This document shows positions 26,643-35,413 of a stretch of DNA of 64,000 nucleotides, one piece after another. The position numbers were made by a program, and so were the translations under genes. The DNA is from CAG-390 sp003523225 (lineage in GTDB: Bacteria > Bacillota > Clostridia > Oscillospirales > CAG-272): NCBI GenBank assembly GCA_902461815.1, contig CABPZE010000002.1:1-64000 (forward strand), given 5' to 3'. The notes beneath the pieces are model-generated. The model was not told the DNA's origin. It saw only the letters and a list, made by a program, of their open reading frames with translations, and did no database searches. Every line of letters begins with the position of its first letter. The stretch's first letter is position 1.

Positions 26643-27497
26643 TTATTTATCCAGTCCGAGCTTATTTACAAGCATATCCACCGCACCGTCAAGATAGGCG
26701 GTCTTGTCGTCCATAAGCTCAAGCATTCCCTTGTCGCAAAGCGCGGCAAGGCGGCTGTCAAGCGGCATACGCGCCAGCAGATCGTAACCGAATTCTTCCG
26801 CGATCTCATCAATGTGGCTGTCACCGAAAATATTAATATGCTTTCCGCAGTCGGGGCAGACCGCATAGCTCATATTTTCAACAAGACCAAGCACCGGAAT
26901 ATCCATCATCTTTGCCATGTTAGCCGCTTTCGACACGATCATGGAGACCAGCTCCTGAGGGCTTGAGACGATTATTATGCCGTCAAGCGGTATCGTCTGA
27001 AATACGGTAAGCGGGACATCCCCCGTTCCGGGAGGGCAGTCCACAAGCAAAAGGTCGATATCGTGCCAGATAACGTCCGTCCAGAACTGCTTGACCGTTC
27101 CGGCGATCACCGGACCGCGCCACACGACCGGGCGTTTTTCATCATCGAGCAGAAGGTTGACCGACATCAGATCTATTCCCGTTTTTGTGCGGGGAGGGAT
27201 AAGCCCGTGCTCATCTCCGGTCACATCCTCATGGATCCCGAACGCCTTGGGGACTGAAGGACCGGTAACATCGGCATCCAGTATGCCGACATGGTATCCG
27301 CGGCGCTGCATAAGCACCGCAGTCATACAGGTAACAAGCGATTTGCCCACTCCGCCCTTTCCGCTGACTACGCCGACAACCTTTTTTATAGAGCTGAGCG
27401 CGTTAGGCGCTTCGTGAAAATCCTGCGGCGCGCTCTGATGACCCTTTGAAGGGCAGTTGGCGGTGCAGCTTGAGCAATCATGCGTACATTCTGACAT
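26643..27497 (-). CDS. Mrp/NBP35-type iron-sulfur carrier P-loop ATPase
   Basis: 284 residues from ATG 27497, which follows GGAGAATAAA. The N-terminus has a Cys cluster (CTHDCSSCTANCPSKG), then the deviant Walker A VVSGKGGVGKS, LDADVTGPSVPKAFG, LLLVDCPPGTGDVPLTV and a CxxC pair (AVCPDCGKH) near residue 235. These match Mrp/ApbC proteins that hold and transfer a [4Fe-4S] cluster as a dimer bridged by the C-terminal CxxC. The Cys-rich N-terminus resembles eukaryote-like NBP35. Probably monocistronic. Confidence 0.94.
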   Translation of the reverse strand: MSECTHDCSSCTANCPSKGHQSAPQDFHEAPNALSSIKKVVGVVSGKGGVGKSLVTCMTAVLMQRRGYHVGILDADVTGPSVPKAFGIHEDVTGDEHGLIPPRTKTGIDLMSVNLLLDDEKRPVVWRGPVIAGTVKQFWTDVIWHDIDLLLVDCPPGTGDVPLTVFQTIPLDGIIIVSSPQELVSMIVSKAANMAKMMDIPVLGLVENMSYAVCPDCGKHINIFGDSHIDEIAEEFGYDLLARMPLDSRLAALCDKGMLELMDDKTAYLDGAVDMLVNKLGLDK

Positions 27498-27572
27498 TTT
27501 ATTCTCCGTTTCTTTTTCTGAAAGCAATGTTCAGTCGTTATTTGTATATTATAGACCTTTATTGCGGAAAAA

Positions 27573-28493
27573 TCAAGTACCCTGTGACAATCTTCTCTCG
27601 AGGTCGGGAATGATATCCTTTGAGCGGGACAAAAAGCGGTCGTATACCCGCTCGTATCTGCCGTCATCCCTCAACTCAATGACCCGCGAGCGGCCTGAAA
27701 GCGGCTCGGCGACAAAGAGTATCCAGACGTATATCCCCTCTTCCCTGCGTCTTTTTTCAAGATATTCAGTCGCGTCGTTTATAAGCTCCTTGGGAATATT
27801 TTCCGCCTGGATATGGCTTGAAGCGCACCTTCTGCCCGCAAGTGTGTAGTATTTCAACCCTCCTGCGGCAAGCTCTTGAACCGGACGCGAAAGGTCGGCA
27901 AAGCAAAGCCCGCGGCGGCGAAGGTCGTCCTCGTCGATCGAGTGCTTTTTTATCATACCCTGAAGCAATGGCTTGTCGGCGGGATCGAACTTTGCCGACA
28001 AAAGCGACTGCGTATCCATGTAGACCGAACGGACAACAAGTATTTCTTCATCGTCTGTGACCGCCACCCCGTCGGCAAGCGCAAGACGGTATGCCGCCAG
28101 CGCGCAGGAGCTTGCGGTCATGTTGAAGCAAAGCTCCTGCGTAGCAGGAAGCGGTTCTGCGGTCGGATGATGGTCGATGACCGCTACGACCTCTCCTTCA
28201 ATACACGATACATGGCAATCCACAAGAATGACCGCACCGCCCGCCACGTCAAGCGTCGTGGCTCTCAGCCACTTGTCTGTATCCACCCCATGCAGAAGCA
28301 TCACCTTGCGAGGTATAGCGTCCGGCGCATCTGCGGTATCCGGCAGCACGGGAACGGAATCCATGCCAAGGCGAGAGAGCCACCGACTGACAAGGTACGC
28401 CGAGGCAAGCGAATCAAAATCCGCCCCCTCGTGTCCGACAACGTACAACCGCCGACCCGAATACTTATTTTTAAGCTCCGAGAAAATGCCCAT
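27573..28493 (-). CDS. DHH-family phosphoesterase
   Basis: 306 residues. DHH hydrolases cleave phosphoanhydrides or phosphodiesters with Mn2+. Motif I appears as VVGHEGADFDSLASAYL (about 19-35), further Asp ligands as LVDCHVSC, and the name-giving motif as VAVIDHHPTAEPLP (about 102-115). The layout is like family II inorganic pyrophosphatase/CBS-less PPase-like proteins, with PDTADAPDAIPRK in between, but the C-terminal half is not close enough for me to call a pyrophosphatase. The gene stands alone between mrp and the divergent gpmI promoter. Confidence 0.85.
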   Translation of the reverse strand: MGIFSELKNKYSGRRLYVVGHEGADFDSLASAYLVSRWLSRLGMDSVPVLPDTADAPDAIPRKVMLLHGVDTDKWLRATTLDVAGGAVILVDCHVSCIEGEVVAVIDHHPTAEPLPATQELCFNMTASSCALAAYRLALADGVAVTDDEEILVVRSVYMDTQSLLSAKFDPADKPLLQGMIKKHSIDEDDLRRRGLCFADLSRPVQELAAGGLKYYTLAGRRCASSHIQAENIPKELINDATEYLEKRRREEGIYVWILFVAEPLSGRSRVIELRDDGRYERVYDRFLSRSKDIIPDLERRLSQGT

Positions 28494-28624
28494 ACCCGCC
28501 TCCGACTTCTTTTAATGACAAAATTATATATCAAAAGGCGCTCTGTGTCAACAAAAGTATACCCCGGATGAAAAAAATGATATCCGACTTTCCACCTTTT
28601 TTCGATATTTTTTCATCAAAGGGC

Positions 28625-28652
28625 TTGAAAAAAAACGGAAATCGGTTATACT
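28625..28652 (+). promoter_or_regulatory. gpmI promoter
   Basis: TTGAAA (28625-28630), 16 bp, TATACT (28647-28652). Start codon about 55 bp downstream. Confidence 0.75.
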
Positions 28653-28706
28653 ATTATAGATAGGTAAAATTTGATTAATGTCTCACCCACGAAAGGAAGC
28701 TCATTG

Positions 28707-30371
28707 ATGAAAAACGAAAAAAAGCTCGAAAGGCTTGAAAATTTTGAAGGCGTCGCCGGACCTGTACTTACAATAGTCATGGACGGCGTGGGACTTGCTC
28801 CCGCCGCTCCCACAAACGCAGTCAGCCGCGCCTTTACCCCCACACTTGACGCTCTTATGTCCTCCCGCCCGATGGTAACGCTGAAGGCTCACGGAACCGC
28901 AGTCGGTCTGCCCTCGGATGACGACATGGGCAACAGTGAGGTCGGTCATAACGCTCTCGGCGCAGGTCAGGTCTTCGCTCAGGGCGCAAAGCTCGTGACA
29001 CAGTCGATAGAAAGCGGAAAAATGTTTTCCTCCTCCACATGGCAGGAGCTTGTTTCCAATGTAAAAACAAGCGGCGGAACGCTTCACTTCCTCGGCTTGT
29101 TCTCCGACGGCAACGTACACTCCCACATCGATCACCTGAAAGCAATGATAAACGAAGCCAAAGCAGAGGGCGTGCGCCGCGTGCGTCTGCACATCCTGCT
29201 TGACGGCAGAGACGTCGGCGAGACCTCCGCTCTTGAATACATCAACCCCTTTGAGGATTTCATTTCCGGACTTCGCGCTCCCGATTTTGATATAAAGATC
29301 GCCAGCGGCGGCGGAAGAATGAAGATCACAATGGACCGTTACGAGGCTGACTGGTCTATGGTCGAGCGCGGCTGGCACACCCATGTGCTTGGCGAAGGAC
29401 GTCAGTTCGCCTCCGCCGCCGAGGCGGTAAAGGCCTACCGCGACGAGTACCACGTGATCGACCAGGATCTTCCTCCCTTCGTCATTGCCGAGAACGGCAC
29501 TCCCGTCGGTACGATCGAGGACGGCGACAGCGTAATTTTCTTCAACTTCCGCGGCGACCGCTCCATTGAGATCTCCCGCGCATTTGACACTCCGGAAGGC
29601 TCGTTCGATAAGTTCGACCGCGTGCGCTTCCCGAAGGTAGTCTATGCCGGAATGCTTGAATACGACGGCGACCTGCACATCCCGAAAAAATACCTTGTGA
29701 ATCCGCCCGAAATAACCAATACACTCGGCGAATACCTTGCCGGTACCGGAATATCCCAGCTTGCCATATCCGAAACTCAGAAGTACGGTCATGTGACCTA
29801 TTTCTGGAACGGCAACCGCTCCGGCAAATTCTCGGACGAGCTTGAGACATATATTGAAATTCCCTCCGATGTAGTCCCCTTTGAACAGCGCCCGTGGATG
29901 AAGTGCGCCGAGATAACGGACAAGCTGATCGAATGTCTTGAATCCGGAAAATACCGCTATCTCCGCGTCAACTACCCCAACGGCGACATGGTGGGACACA
30001 CCGGATCTCTTGAAGCGACCATATGCTCAATGGAGGCGCTTGACCTCCAGCTTGCCCGCGTGCTTGCAGTGGTGGAGCGGCTTCACGGCGTAGCCATCAT
30101 CACCGCCGACCACGGAAATGCCGACGAAATGGCTGAGCTTGACAAAAAGACGCACGAACCGAAGAAAAACCCGGACGGCAGCTATAAATCCAAGACCTCG
30201 CACACCCTTAACCGTGTTCCCTGTATCCTTTACAACGCAAGCGGAAAAGAGCTGGGACTCAGAGAAGACCTCGGAGGCTTCGGACTATCAAATGTTGCCG
30301 CCACCATGGTCAACCTCATGGGCTACAAAGCACCCGATATGTGGGACGAATCTATGCTTGAGATCAAATAA
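28707..30371 (+). CDS. gpmI: 2,3-bisphosphoglycerate-independent phosphoglycerate mutase
   Basis: 554 residues, ATG 28707 after GAAAGGAAG. It interconverts 3- and 2-phosphoglycerate using Mn2+. The catalytic Ser lies in DDDMGNSEVGHNALGAG (about 82-98) after MDGVGLAP; metal ligands are in DGNVHSHIDHL, ITADHGNADEM and KTSHTLNRVP; HILLDGRDVGETSA is the substrate signature. It is about 40 residues longer than the common 510-residue form, mainly an N-terminal extension (MKNEKKLERLENFEG) before the core. Own promoter; a small membrane protein gene follows 48 bp later. Confidence 0.96.
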   Translation: MKNEKKLERLENFEGVAGPVLTIVMDGVGLAPAAPTNAVSRAFTPTLDALMSSRPMVTLKAHGTAVGLPSDDDMGNSEVGHNALGAGQVFAQGAKLVTQSIESGKMFSSSTWQELVSNVKTSGGTLHFLGLFSDGNVHSHIDHLKAMINEAKAEGVRRVRLHILLDGRDVGETSALEYINPFEDFISGLRAPDFDIKIASGGGRMKITMDRYEADWSMVERGWHTHVLGEGRQFASAAEAVKAYRDEYHVIDQDLPPFVIAENGTPVGTIEDGDSVIFFNFRGDRSIEISRAFDTPEGSFDKFDRVRFPKVVYAGMLEYDGDLHIPKKYLVNPPEITNTLGEYLAGTGISQLAISETQKYGHVTYFWNGNRSGKFSDELETYIEIPSDVVPFEQRPWMKCAEITDKLIECLESGKYRYLRVNYPNGDMVGHTGSLEATICSMEALDLQLARVLAVVERLHGVAIITADHGNADEMAELDKKTHEPKKNPDGSYKSKTSHTLNRVPCILYNASGKELGLREDLGGFGLSNVAATMVNLMGYKAPDMWDESMLEIK

Positions 30372-30419
30372 ACGCTGATCTTCCCCTCGCACAGACAATA
30401 TCAGGCACCGGAGGACAAA

Positions 30420-30740
30420 ATGGAATTCCGACTTATATTGACCGGATGCTTTGCCGTCGGATTTGCCGCTCAGCTTCTGCTGATGCTGAAGTCCCGCAGT
30501 AGGCTCCCCCGCTTTATCCCGCTTATTCTGATCGCTGTTTCATCCGCATATGCGCTTATGCGAATGTTCGGCGTGATATCCTATCCGGGAGACGGGAGCG
30601 GCTTCATAGACGTCGGCGGGCTTGTCGGCTTGGTGTTGCTTTGTTTTATCGCGGCTTTCGCCGCAGGATGTCTTTTCGGTTTTCTGACCGACAGGATCAT
30701 TGTCTGCATAAAAAAGAAAAAGCAGAAAGCCACGGATTGA
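30420..30740 (+). CDS. small membrane protein
   Basis: 106 residues, RBS-like GGAGGACAAA before the ATG. Three hydrophobic segments (about 4-24, 32-50 and 65-90, the last being LVGLVLLCFIAAFAAGCLFG) and a Lys-rich cytosolic tail. No family recognised. Follows gpmI closely and probably shares its transcript, ending at the terminator at 30773. Confidence 0.75.
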   Translation: MEFRLILTGCFAVGFAAQLLLMLKSRSRLPRFIPLILIAVSSAYALMRMFGVISYPGDGSGFIDVGGLVGLVLLCFIAAFAAGCLFGFLTDRIIVCIKKKKQKATD

Positions 30741-30772
30741 TACAAACCGTGTGTTCACTGCAATAATACTAT

Positions 30773-30815
30773 CGCGGGCTGATGCGCCTTATTGGCATCA
30801 GCCCGCGGTCCTTAT
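30773..30815. terminator. bidirectional terminator
   Basis: Perfect 13-bp stem (30773-30785 with 30795-30807), 9-nt loop, T-rich downstream on the plus strand. Shared by the gpmI transcript and the convergent XRE gene. Confidence 0.9.
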
Positions 30816-31423
30816 TTTATTTTCGACGTAAGCCGCTTACCAACGCTTTTTATCTGTGACCAGAAGACTGTGGCAAGCTGAAGCGGTATGCCGACCAAAA
30901 ACACATACCAGAAATCCCACTTGGCGGCTGTGATATATACGACCACTAAAAATGACCAGATGAGCAGTGAAATGAAAAGAAAGTTCCATCTGTATCTGCC
31001 CCATATGGCGTTGAATACCAAAAGAACGATTGCCGATATCGGAATTGCCCAAAGATACGAAAGATATTTGCGCGGAATATCAAGCGCTCCGAGGGCGACA
31101 AACACAAGTGTTGCGACGAACCAGACGCACACCACCGCAAGCAGCGTGATAAGCAGATGATTGCGTGATCGCGTGCGCTGAGCCGCTTTGTCCGGTGCGG
31201 GGGTATTACTTCCGTGATCGGTTATAAGCCAGTCAACCGTCACCTCAAACCGGTCGGCTATTCGCTTTAGAACCGTAATATCCGGAATTGATTCCGCGCG
31301 CTCCCACTTTGAAACCGCCTTATCGGTATAGCTCAGGCTCTCGGCAAGCTGTGCCTGTGTTATTCCCGCCGAGGTGCGCAGCTTTATGAGATTGTCCGCA
31401 ATGTTCTGCTTGATATCTTTCAT
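30812..31423 (-). CDS. XRE-type regulator with membrane domain
   Basis: 203 residues from ATG 31423 (an alternative ATG adds seven). The N-terminal HTH of the Cro/CI type (about 5-60: LRTSAGITQAQLAESLSYTD, then KAVSKWERAESIPDI) is followed by a short charged linker and four membrane helices (about 92-185). Such HTH-membrane fusions are frequent in Firmicutes and are thought to sense envelope signals or a partner peptide. No target is evident; it is flanked by convergent gpmI and divergent SGNH hydrolase genes. Confidence 0.85.
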   Translation of the reverse strand: MKDIKQNIADNLIKLRTSAGITQAQLAESLSYTDKAVSKWERAESIPDITVLKRIADRFEVTVDWLITDHGSNTPAPDKAAQRTRSRNHLLITLLAVVCVWFVATLVFVALGALDIPRKYLSYLWAIPISAIVLLVFNAIWGRYRWNFLFISLLIWSFLVVVYITAAKWDFWYVFLVGIPLQLATVFWSQIKSVGKRLTSKIK

Positions 31424-31700
31424 CCACGTGGAAACCCTTTGCAAATAATAATGCCGGCTCTACTGCCGGTAGAACGTCCTCCTACCGCCGGGAGAGACGA
31501 GGGTGAAAAGCTGTTCAATGCTTTCCCCTGCCAGTGAGTTGTTTGAGAAGGACTCTACTGGTATAATAATACCATAATAAAGGCGAAAAAACAAGCGCTA
31601 CGGGGCGATAGTTTGTAAACTTTTTATTTTTCCTTATGTCAGATGCCTTAAAGCATATGAAATAAACGCCTGAAGCAAATAACGTAAAACAGGAGGCTGC

Positions 31701-32402
31701 ATGAACATGAACCGGATGATAGTTTTCGGTGACTCGATTCTCAAAGGAGTCATGTATCTTGACAACGGTGTAAGAGGCAAATACAAGCTCTGTCAGGGAG
31801 CATTTGAACAGCGTATGTCGGAGCGCGGCGTTGAAGTCATCCGCCGCTGTCACATGGGCGCAACCATCGACGCAGGTCTTGAGCAAATTAAAAAATCGCT
31901 CGAACGCGGCGAATCCTTCAGAAACACCACAGTACTGCTTGAGTTTGGCGGAAATGACTGTGCCTTCAACTGGAAGGACGTCTCCGATGCCCCCGAGGCT
32001 ATGCACAAGCCCAAAAATGAGCTTGCGCGCTTCTGCGAGCTTTACCGCCGCGCAATTGCGCTCGCACAGTCAGCGGGAGCCGAGGTGATGCTTGCGTCTC
32101 TCGTTCCCATCGACGCGGTAAAATATATGAATTTCATCAGCCGCGGGCTGTCGTATGACAATATTCTCTCATGGCTTGGAGATATCAACATGCTTTACAG
32201 ATGGCATGAGGGCTACAACCGCGCCGTAGAACAGCTTGCAGTCGAACACTCACTTCCGCTTTTGGACCTCCGCAGCGGCTTTCTGAGCGATCATGCCTTC
32301 AAGTCACTGATATGCGACGACGGTATTCATCCCACTCAGGCGGGACACAAAATAATTGAGGATATCGCCGTCGGCACGCTGTCCTGCCCGGGCGTTGCAT
32401 GA
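31701..32402 (+). CDS. SGNH/GDSL-family hydrolase
   Basis: 233 residues, ATG 31701 after AGGAGGCTGC. Block I is VFGDSILKGVM (about 8-18, nucleophile Ser), block III is LEFGGNDCAFNW with the oxyanion Asn, and block V is ICDDGIHPTQAGHKI with Asp and His of the triad. There is no signal peptide, so it is probably a cytosolic esterase or acylhydrolase. The substrate is unknown; relatives deacetylate sugars or hydrolyse lipids. Confidence 0.9.
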   Translation: MNMNRMIVFGDSILKGVMYLDNGVRGKYKLCQGAFEQRMSERGVEVIRRCHMGATIDAGLEQIKKSLERGESFRNTTVLLEFGGNDCAFNWKDVSDAPEAMHKPKNELARFCELYRRAIALAQSAGAEVMLASLVPIDAVKYMNFISRGLSYDNILSWLGDINMLYRWHEGYNRAVEQLAVEHSLPLLDLRSGFLSDHAFKSLICDDGIHPTQAGHKIIEDIAVGTLSCPGVA

Positions 32403-32473
32403 CAGGATGGGTCTTTAACGATCTTAAGCATCTCGCCTTCCGCCAAAGCGCAATTACAGATATGATCTAACCT

Positions 32474-33298
32474 TTATTCGGATCGCATATCTTCTTCCCC
32501 GGAGGTTTTTCCGGGGAACATTTTTTCAAGGCATTGAGGCTCGACCCTCAAAAGCAGAAATACCATATAGACCGTTACGCAGACTCCAAGCAGTGCTGTG
32601 ATCACCACCGTGGCTGTATCCCACACTATCCCTTCGCCGAGAGTCGGGATAAGATATCCGCCGAAATCAAACAGCGCGTGCAGCAGTACAGGGATCCAGA
32701 TAGATCCGGTGACAAGCAGTGCGATCGAACACATTCCGCCTATAAGGAATGAATACCCAACCTGAAGAAGAGTCGCGCCGACTCCTGCGCCCGCCAGCAG
32801 ATTGAACAGGTGAACCGCGCCGAAGACCGCAGAGGATGCAACGCTCACCCAGAATATCTGCTTTTTTGAGCTTCGGTGATTTGAAAGCAGCAGCATATAA
32901 AATACGCCCCGGAAAGCAAATTCCTCAAACACTCCGATAAGCAGGCTGGAAAGCGCAAACAGGCACACCTGCCATGCGGGTGCGGTAACGCGCGCCGCTC
33001 CGCTTACAATGCCGATTATCGGAAAATTATTTACCACCACCGCCAGCGCCGGGAGCATAGCCACAAGCGATCTTCCCCCGCGCGGGGCAATTCCCCATAT
33101 ATGCCACCCCAAACGGAAGGTAAGAGCAATAAACAACGCTCCGCCCAGTGCGCGTGTGATTATTCCAAGGCACAGGCTGTTTACCGTCGCATCGGGGGAA
33201 AGCTCCGGCGGAAACAGCTCAAGCCACAAAAGCAGTGCGGCGGAAATGAAAAAAACAATGCTCAGCGGGTCAAAACCGCGTTTGTTTTTTTGCTTCAT
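32474..33298 (-). CDS. CPBP (CAAX protease-like) intramembrane protease
   Basis: 274 residues with about eight membrane helices. The three ABI/CPBP motifs are intact: FEEFAFRGVFYMLLL (EExxxR, about 124), FGAVHLFN (FxxxH, about 159) and LLHALFDFGG (HxxxN/D, about 210). These glutamate-dependent intramembrane proteases include bacteriocin-immunity and prenyl-protein-processing types; the substrate here is unknown. Its start overlaps the stop of the Lgt-like gene by 4 bp (ATGA), so the two are translationally coupled. Confidence 0.9.
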   Translation of the reverse strand: MKQKNKRGFDPLSIVFFISAALLLWLELFPPELSPDATVNSLCLGIITRALGGALFIALTFRLGWHIWGIAPRGGRSLVAMLPALAVVVNNFPIIGIVSGAARVTAPAWQVCLFALSSLLIGVFEEFAFRGVFYMLLLSNHRSSKKQIFWVSVASSAVFGAVHLFNLLAGAGVGATLLQVGYSFLIGGMCSIALLVTGSIWIPVLLHALFDFGGYLIPTLGEGIVWDTATVVITALLGVCVTVYMVFLLLRVEPQCLEKMFPGKTSGEEDMRSE

Positions 33299-34089
33299 TT
33301 GTCCTCACCGTTCTTCCGGGGTTCTTTGTTCTTTCGCTTTCCTATAAAGTACGACACCGCAATAAGTACCGCACCAACGGCAATAAGCAGAAGTGCCGTA
33401 AGCTGTGACGGCGTAAGAAAGCTCACCGGACTGCCGCCGCGGTCGTCAGTCCTCAAATATTCGACAAAAAAGCGCCATATTCCATACGAGATAAGATATA
33501 TCGGCAGACATTTATCCTTTTTCTTGACGAGTCTGAAGCAAAGAAAGCCGAACAGCGCGGCAAGAAACAGCGATTCATAAAGCTGTACCGGAACGACACG
33601 TGCATCAAGATAGGCGTTATAAACCGAAAATACCGAATCGGTGACCTTTCCGTAACAACATCCGGCAAAAAGACATCCGATCCTGCCAAGGCTGTGTGCG
33701 GCGCATACCGCTGCTGCGCATATTGAGGTTACCTCCTCCACGCGGCGCACATTTTCACCATCGCGGAACACAAAATACCCCACGCCGAAATAAATGATCA
33801 GAAATACCGCCGCGCCGCCGATAAATCCCCCGTAAAAGGTCGCCCCGGTGGAGCTGTCAAGCGTAAATATTCCGCTTTCAATGGCGTTATAAACTGCCTG
33901 AAACAGCACCGCCGAGCCATATCCGAGAATTACGGCTACAACTCCCTCGGCAAGCACAAAGTTGTTCAGCCGAGCAGAGAATCCGCGTCGGTCGGAAAAA
34001 AAGCGGAATATCAGCATTGCAGCCAGCACTCCGGCGCAAAGCATGATTGTATAAAGGTCGACGCCAGGTAAAATATCGTCAGGATACAT
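33295..34089 (-). CDS. Lgt-family paralog with altered active-site motif
   Basis: 264 residues and seven helices, with the family's later landmarks PVQLYESLFLA and WRFFVEYLRTDDRGG. In true Lgt the central motif is GRWGNFFNGE; here it is HSLGRIGCLFAGCCYG, so the Asn and Glu of the consensus are replaced and a Cys-Cys pair appears. It is probably not a normal lipoprotein acyl transferase, and the functional lgt is at 24606-25625. It may be a different membrane transferase or a modifying enzyme. Coupled by a 4-bp overlap to the CPBP protease gene, which may process the same substrate. Confidence 0.82.
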   Translation of the reverse strand: MYPDDILPGVDLYTIMLCAGVLAAMLIFRFFSDRRGFSARLNNFVLAEGVVAVILGYGSAVLFQAVYNAIESGIFTLDSSTGATFYGGFIGGAAVFLIIYFGVGYFVFRDGENVRRVEEVTSICAAAVCAAHSLGRIGCLFAGCCYGKVTDSVFSVYNAYLDARVVPVQLYESLFLAALFGFLCFRLVKKKDKCLPIYLISYGIWRFFVEYLRTDDRGGSPVSFLTPSQLTALLLIAVGAVLIAVSYFIGKRKNKEPRKNGEDK

Positions 34090-34189
34090 TGATTTCTCCG
34101 ATAAAAACTTAATTACCGGGGCTGCGGCGCTGACGCGCCACAGCCCCGGTCGGATTTGAGCTTCCGAAAACTTAACAACTTATTTCAGC

Positions 34190-35269
34190 TTATTTTCTTT
34201 TGGAGGCGATAATGGCAGAACCGAATATCGCAACCAGCACAACTGCGCCACCGCCGACAAAGCTTCCGCATCCACTCTTCTTTGTCTCATCGGCCTTAGT
34301 GGTTACATCCGCCACAGGAGCCTTGGAGGTCTCAGCCGCCTCGGTGGGAGCTGCGGTCACTTCCTTGGCAGAAGTGGTGACAGCGGGTTTGGTCTCAACC
34401 TTTTCCTTGGTGGTCTCCTCTGTTTCAACTATTTCAGATGTTTCAGGATATTTGTACAGAGCAAGCTCAACGTCGGTCAGATATTCCTGAACATAGATGC
34501 CCATGAAGTTAAGTCTTGAATCGTTTCTAGTATCAAGTCTTTCACTGCCGCTGTATTCCAGATGGTAATACTCAACAGTATGAGCACCCTTGGTCAGCTC
34601 GTACTGAATGTTGTAAACGTAGCCGACCTGATAAAACTCAGAGTTGACACCGTTTGTGGTGGTTATGTTTTTCTCTTTGACTTCACTTATGGAATAGTCA
34701 TAGCTGTAGCTTCTGAAAGCAAGCTGAGTATCGCTTATGTTGACCTGCTTTTTGTTCTGACCATCAACAGAGATCGAAAAACCGCGATCCTTTGCATCGT
34801 TATCAACAGCGTCCGCTTTTATCTACGCGCAACCGACTACAACGAACTCATAGATGCCGTCTTTCGGTATGTCGATATTGTAAACGAATTTTGCAGGTGA
34901 GCCGTCCTCATAGTTGTTCTGCCACACGGACGGGTACTCGAACACCACATACTGATCTTTTTTGGAAATGTCCAGAACAAACCTGTCATTGAAGAAATTA
35001 TCAAAAGGAAAATCAAACATTGTAACTCTTCTGGTTCCGACACCGGGAGCTTTGAATCCGGCATCTCCGCTGTTGATATAGTCATTGCAGGAAATAAACT
35101 GTGCATCTGTTCTGACTACCGGCAGAAAACCGGTGTAGATCTCCATGGCAGTGGCAAATTTGACGCTGTCAGTGATATCCTCGGCGGGAGCGGCAGAGGT
35201 CGCGAAGGTTGGAATGCACACGGTAAGAGCCATGATGCAAACAATAATGAGAGATAAAATTTTTTTCAT
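34190..35269 (-). CDS. exported protein with in-frame TAG and C-terminal anchor
   Basis: Start ATG 35269 after ACGGAGGCTCTATAC. A signal peptide (MKKILSLIIVCIMALTVC) precedes a beta-rich domain that is cut by TAG at 34823-34825 (codon 149). The very same frame continues past it without further stops for about 210 residues (DNDAKDRGFSISVDGQNKK, VEYYHLEYSG), then a Thr/Ala/Glu-rich linker and a C-terminal KKSGCGSF, hydrophobic helix and KRK. Everything except the TAG looks intact, so it is either a recent nonsense mutation or read through. Homolog-like organisation in the upstream gene (35414-36499). Carbohydrate or surface binding is a guess. Confidence 0.75.
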
Positions 35270-35413
35270 GTATAGAGCCTCCGTAATCAATTGGTGTATT
35301 TATTATAATCACGCGTTAAGTCTGTGTCAATATTTTTTTACCTTTTTTGACCTTATGCACTATTTGCGTCCGGTTTTTTTGTGCACAACTAACAAACCAA
35401 ATGTTACGAACGC

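Noticed and set aside
28701..29999. Long minus-strand open frame opposite gpmI (432 codons)
   Set aside because: It is the antisense of a highly conserved gene; its sequence has no family features and no RBS, and GC-rich codon use on the plus strand creates such shadows.
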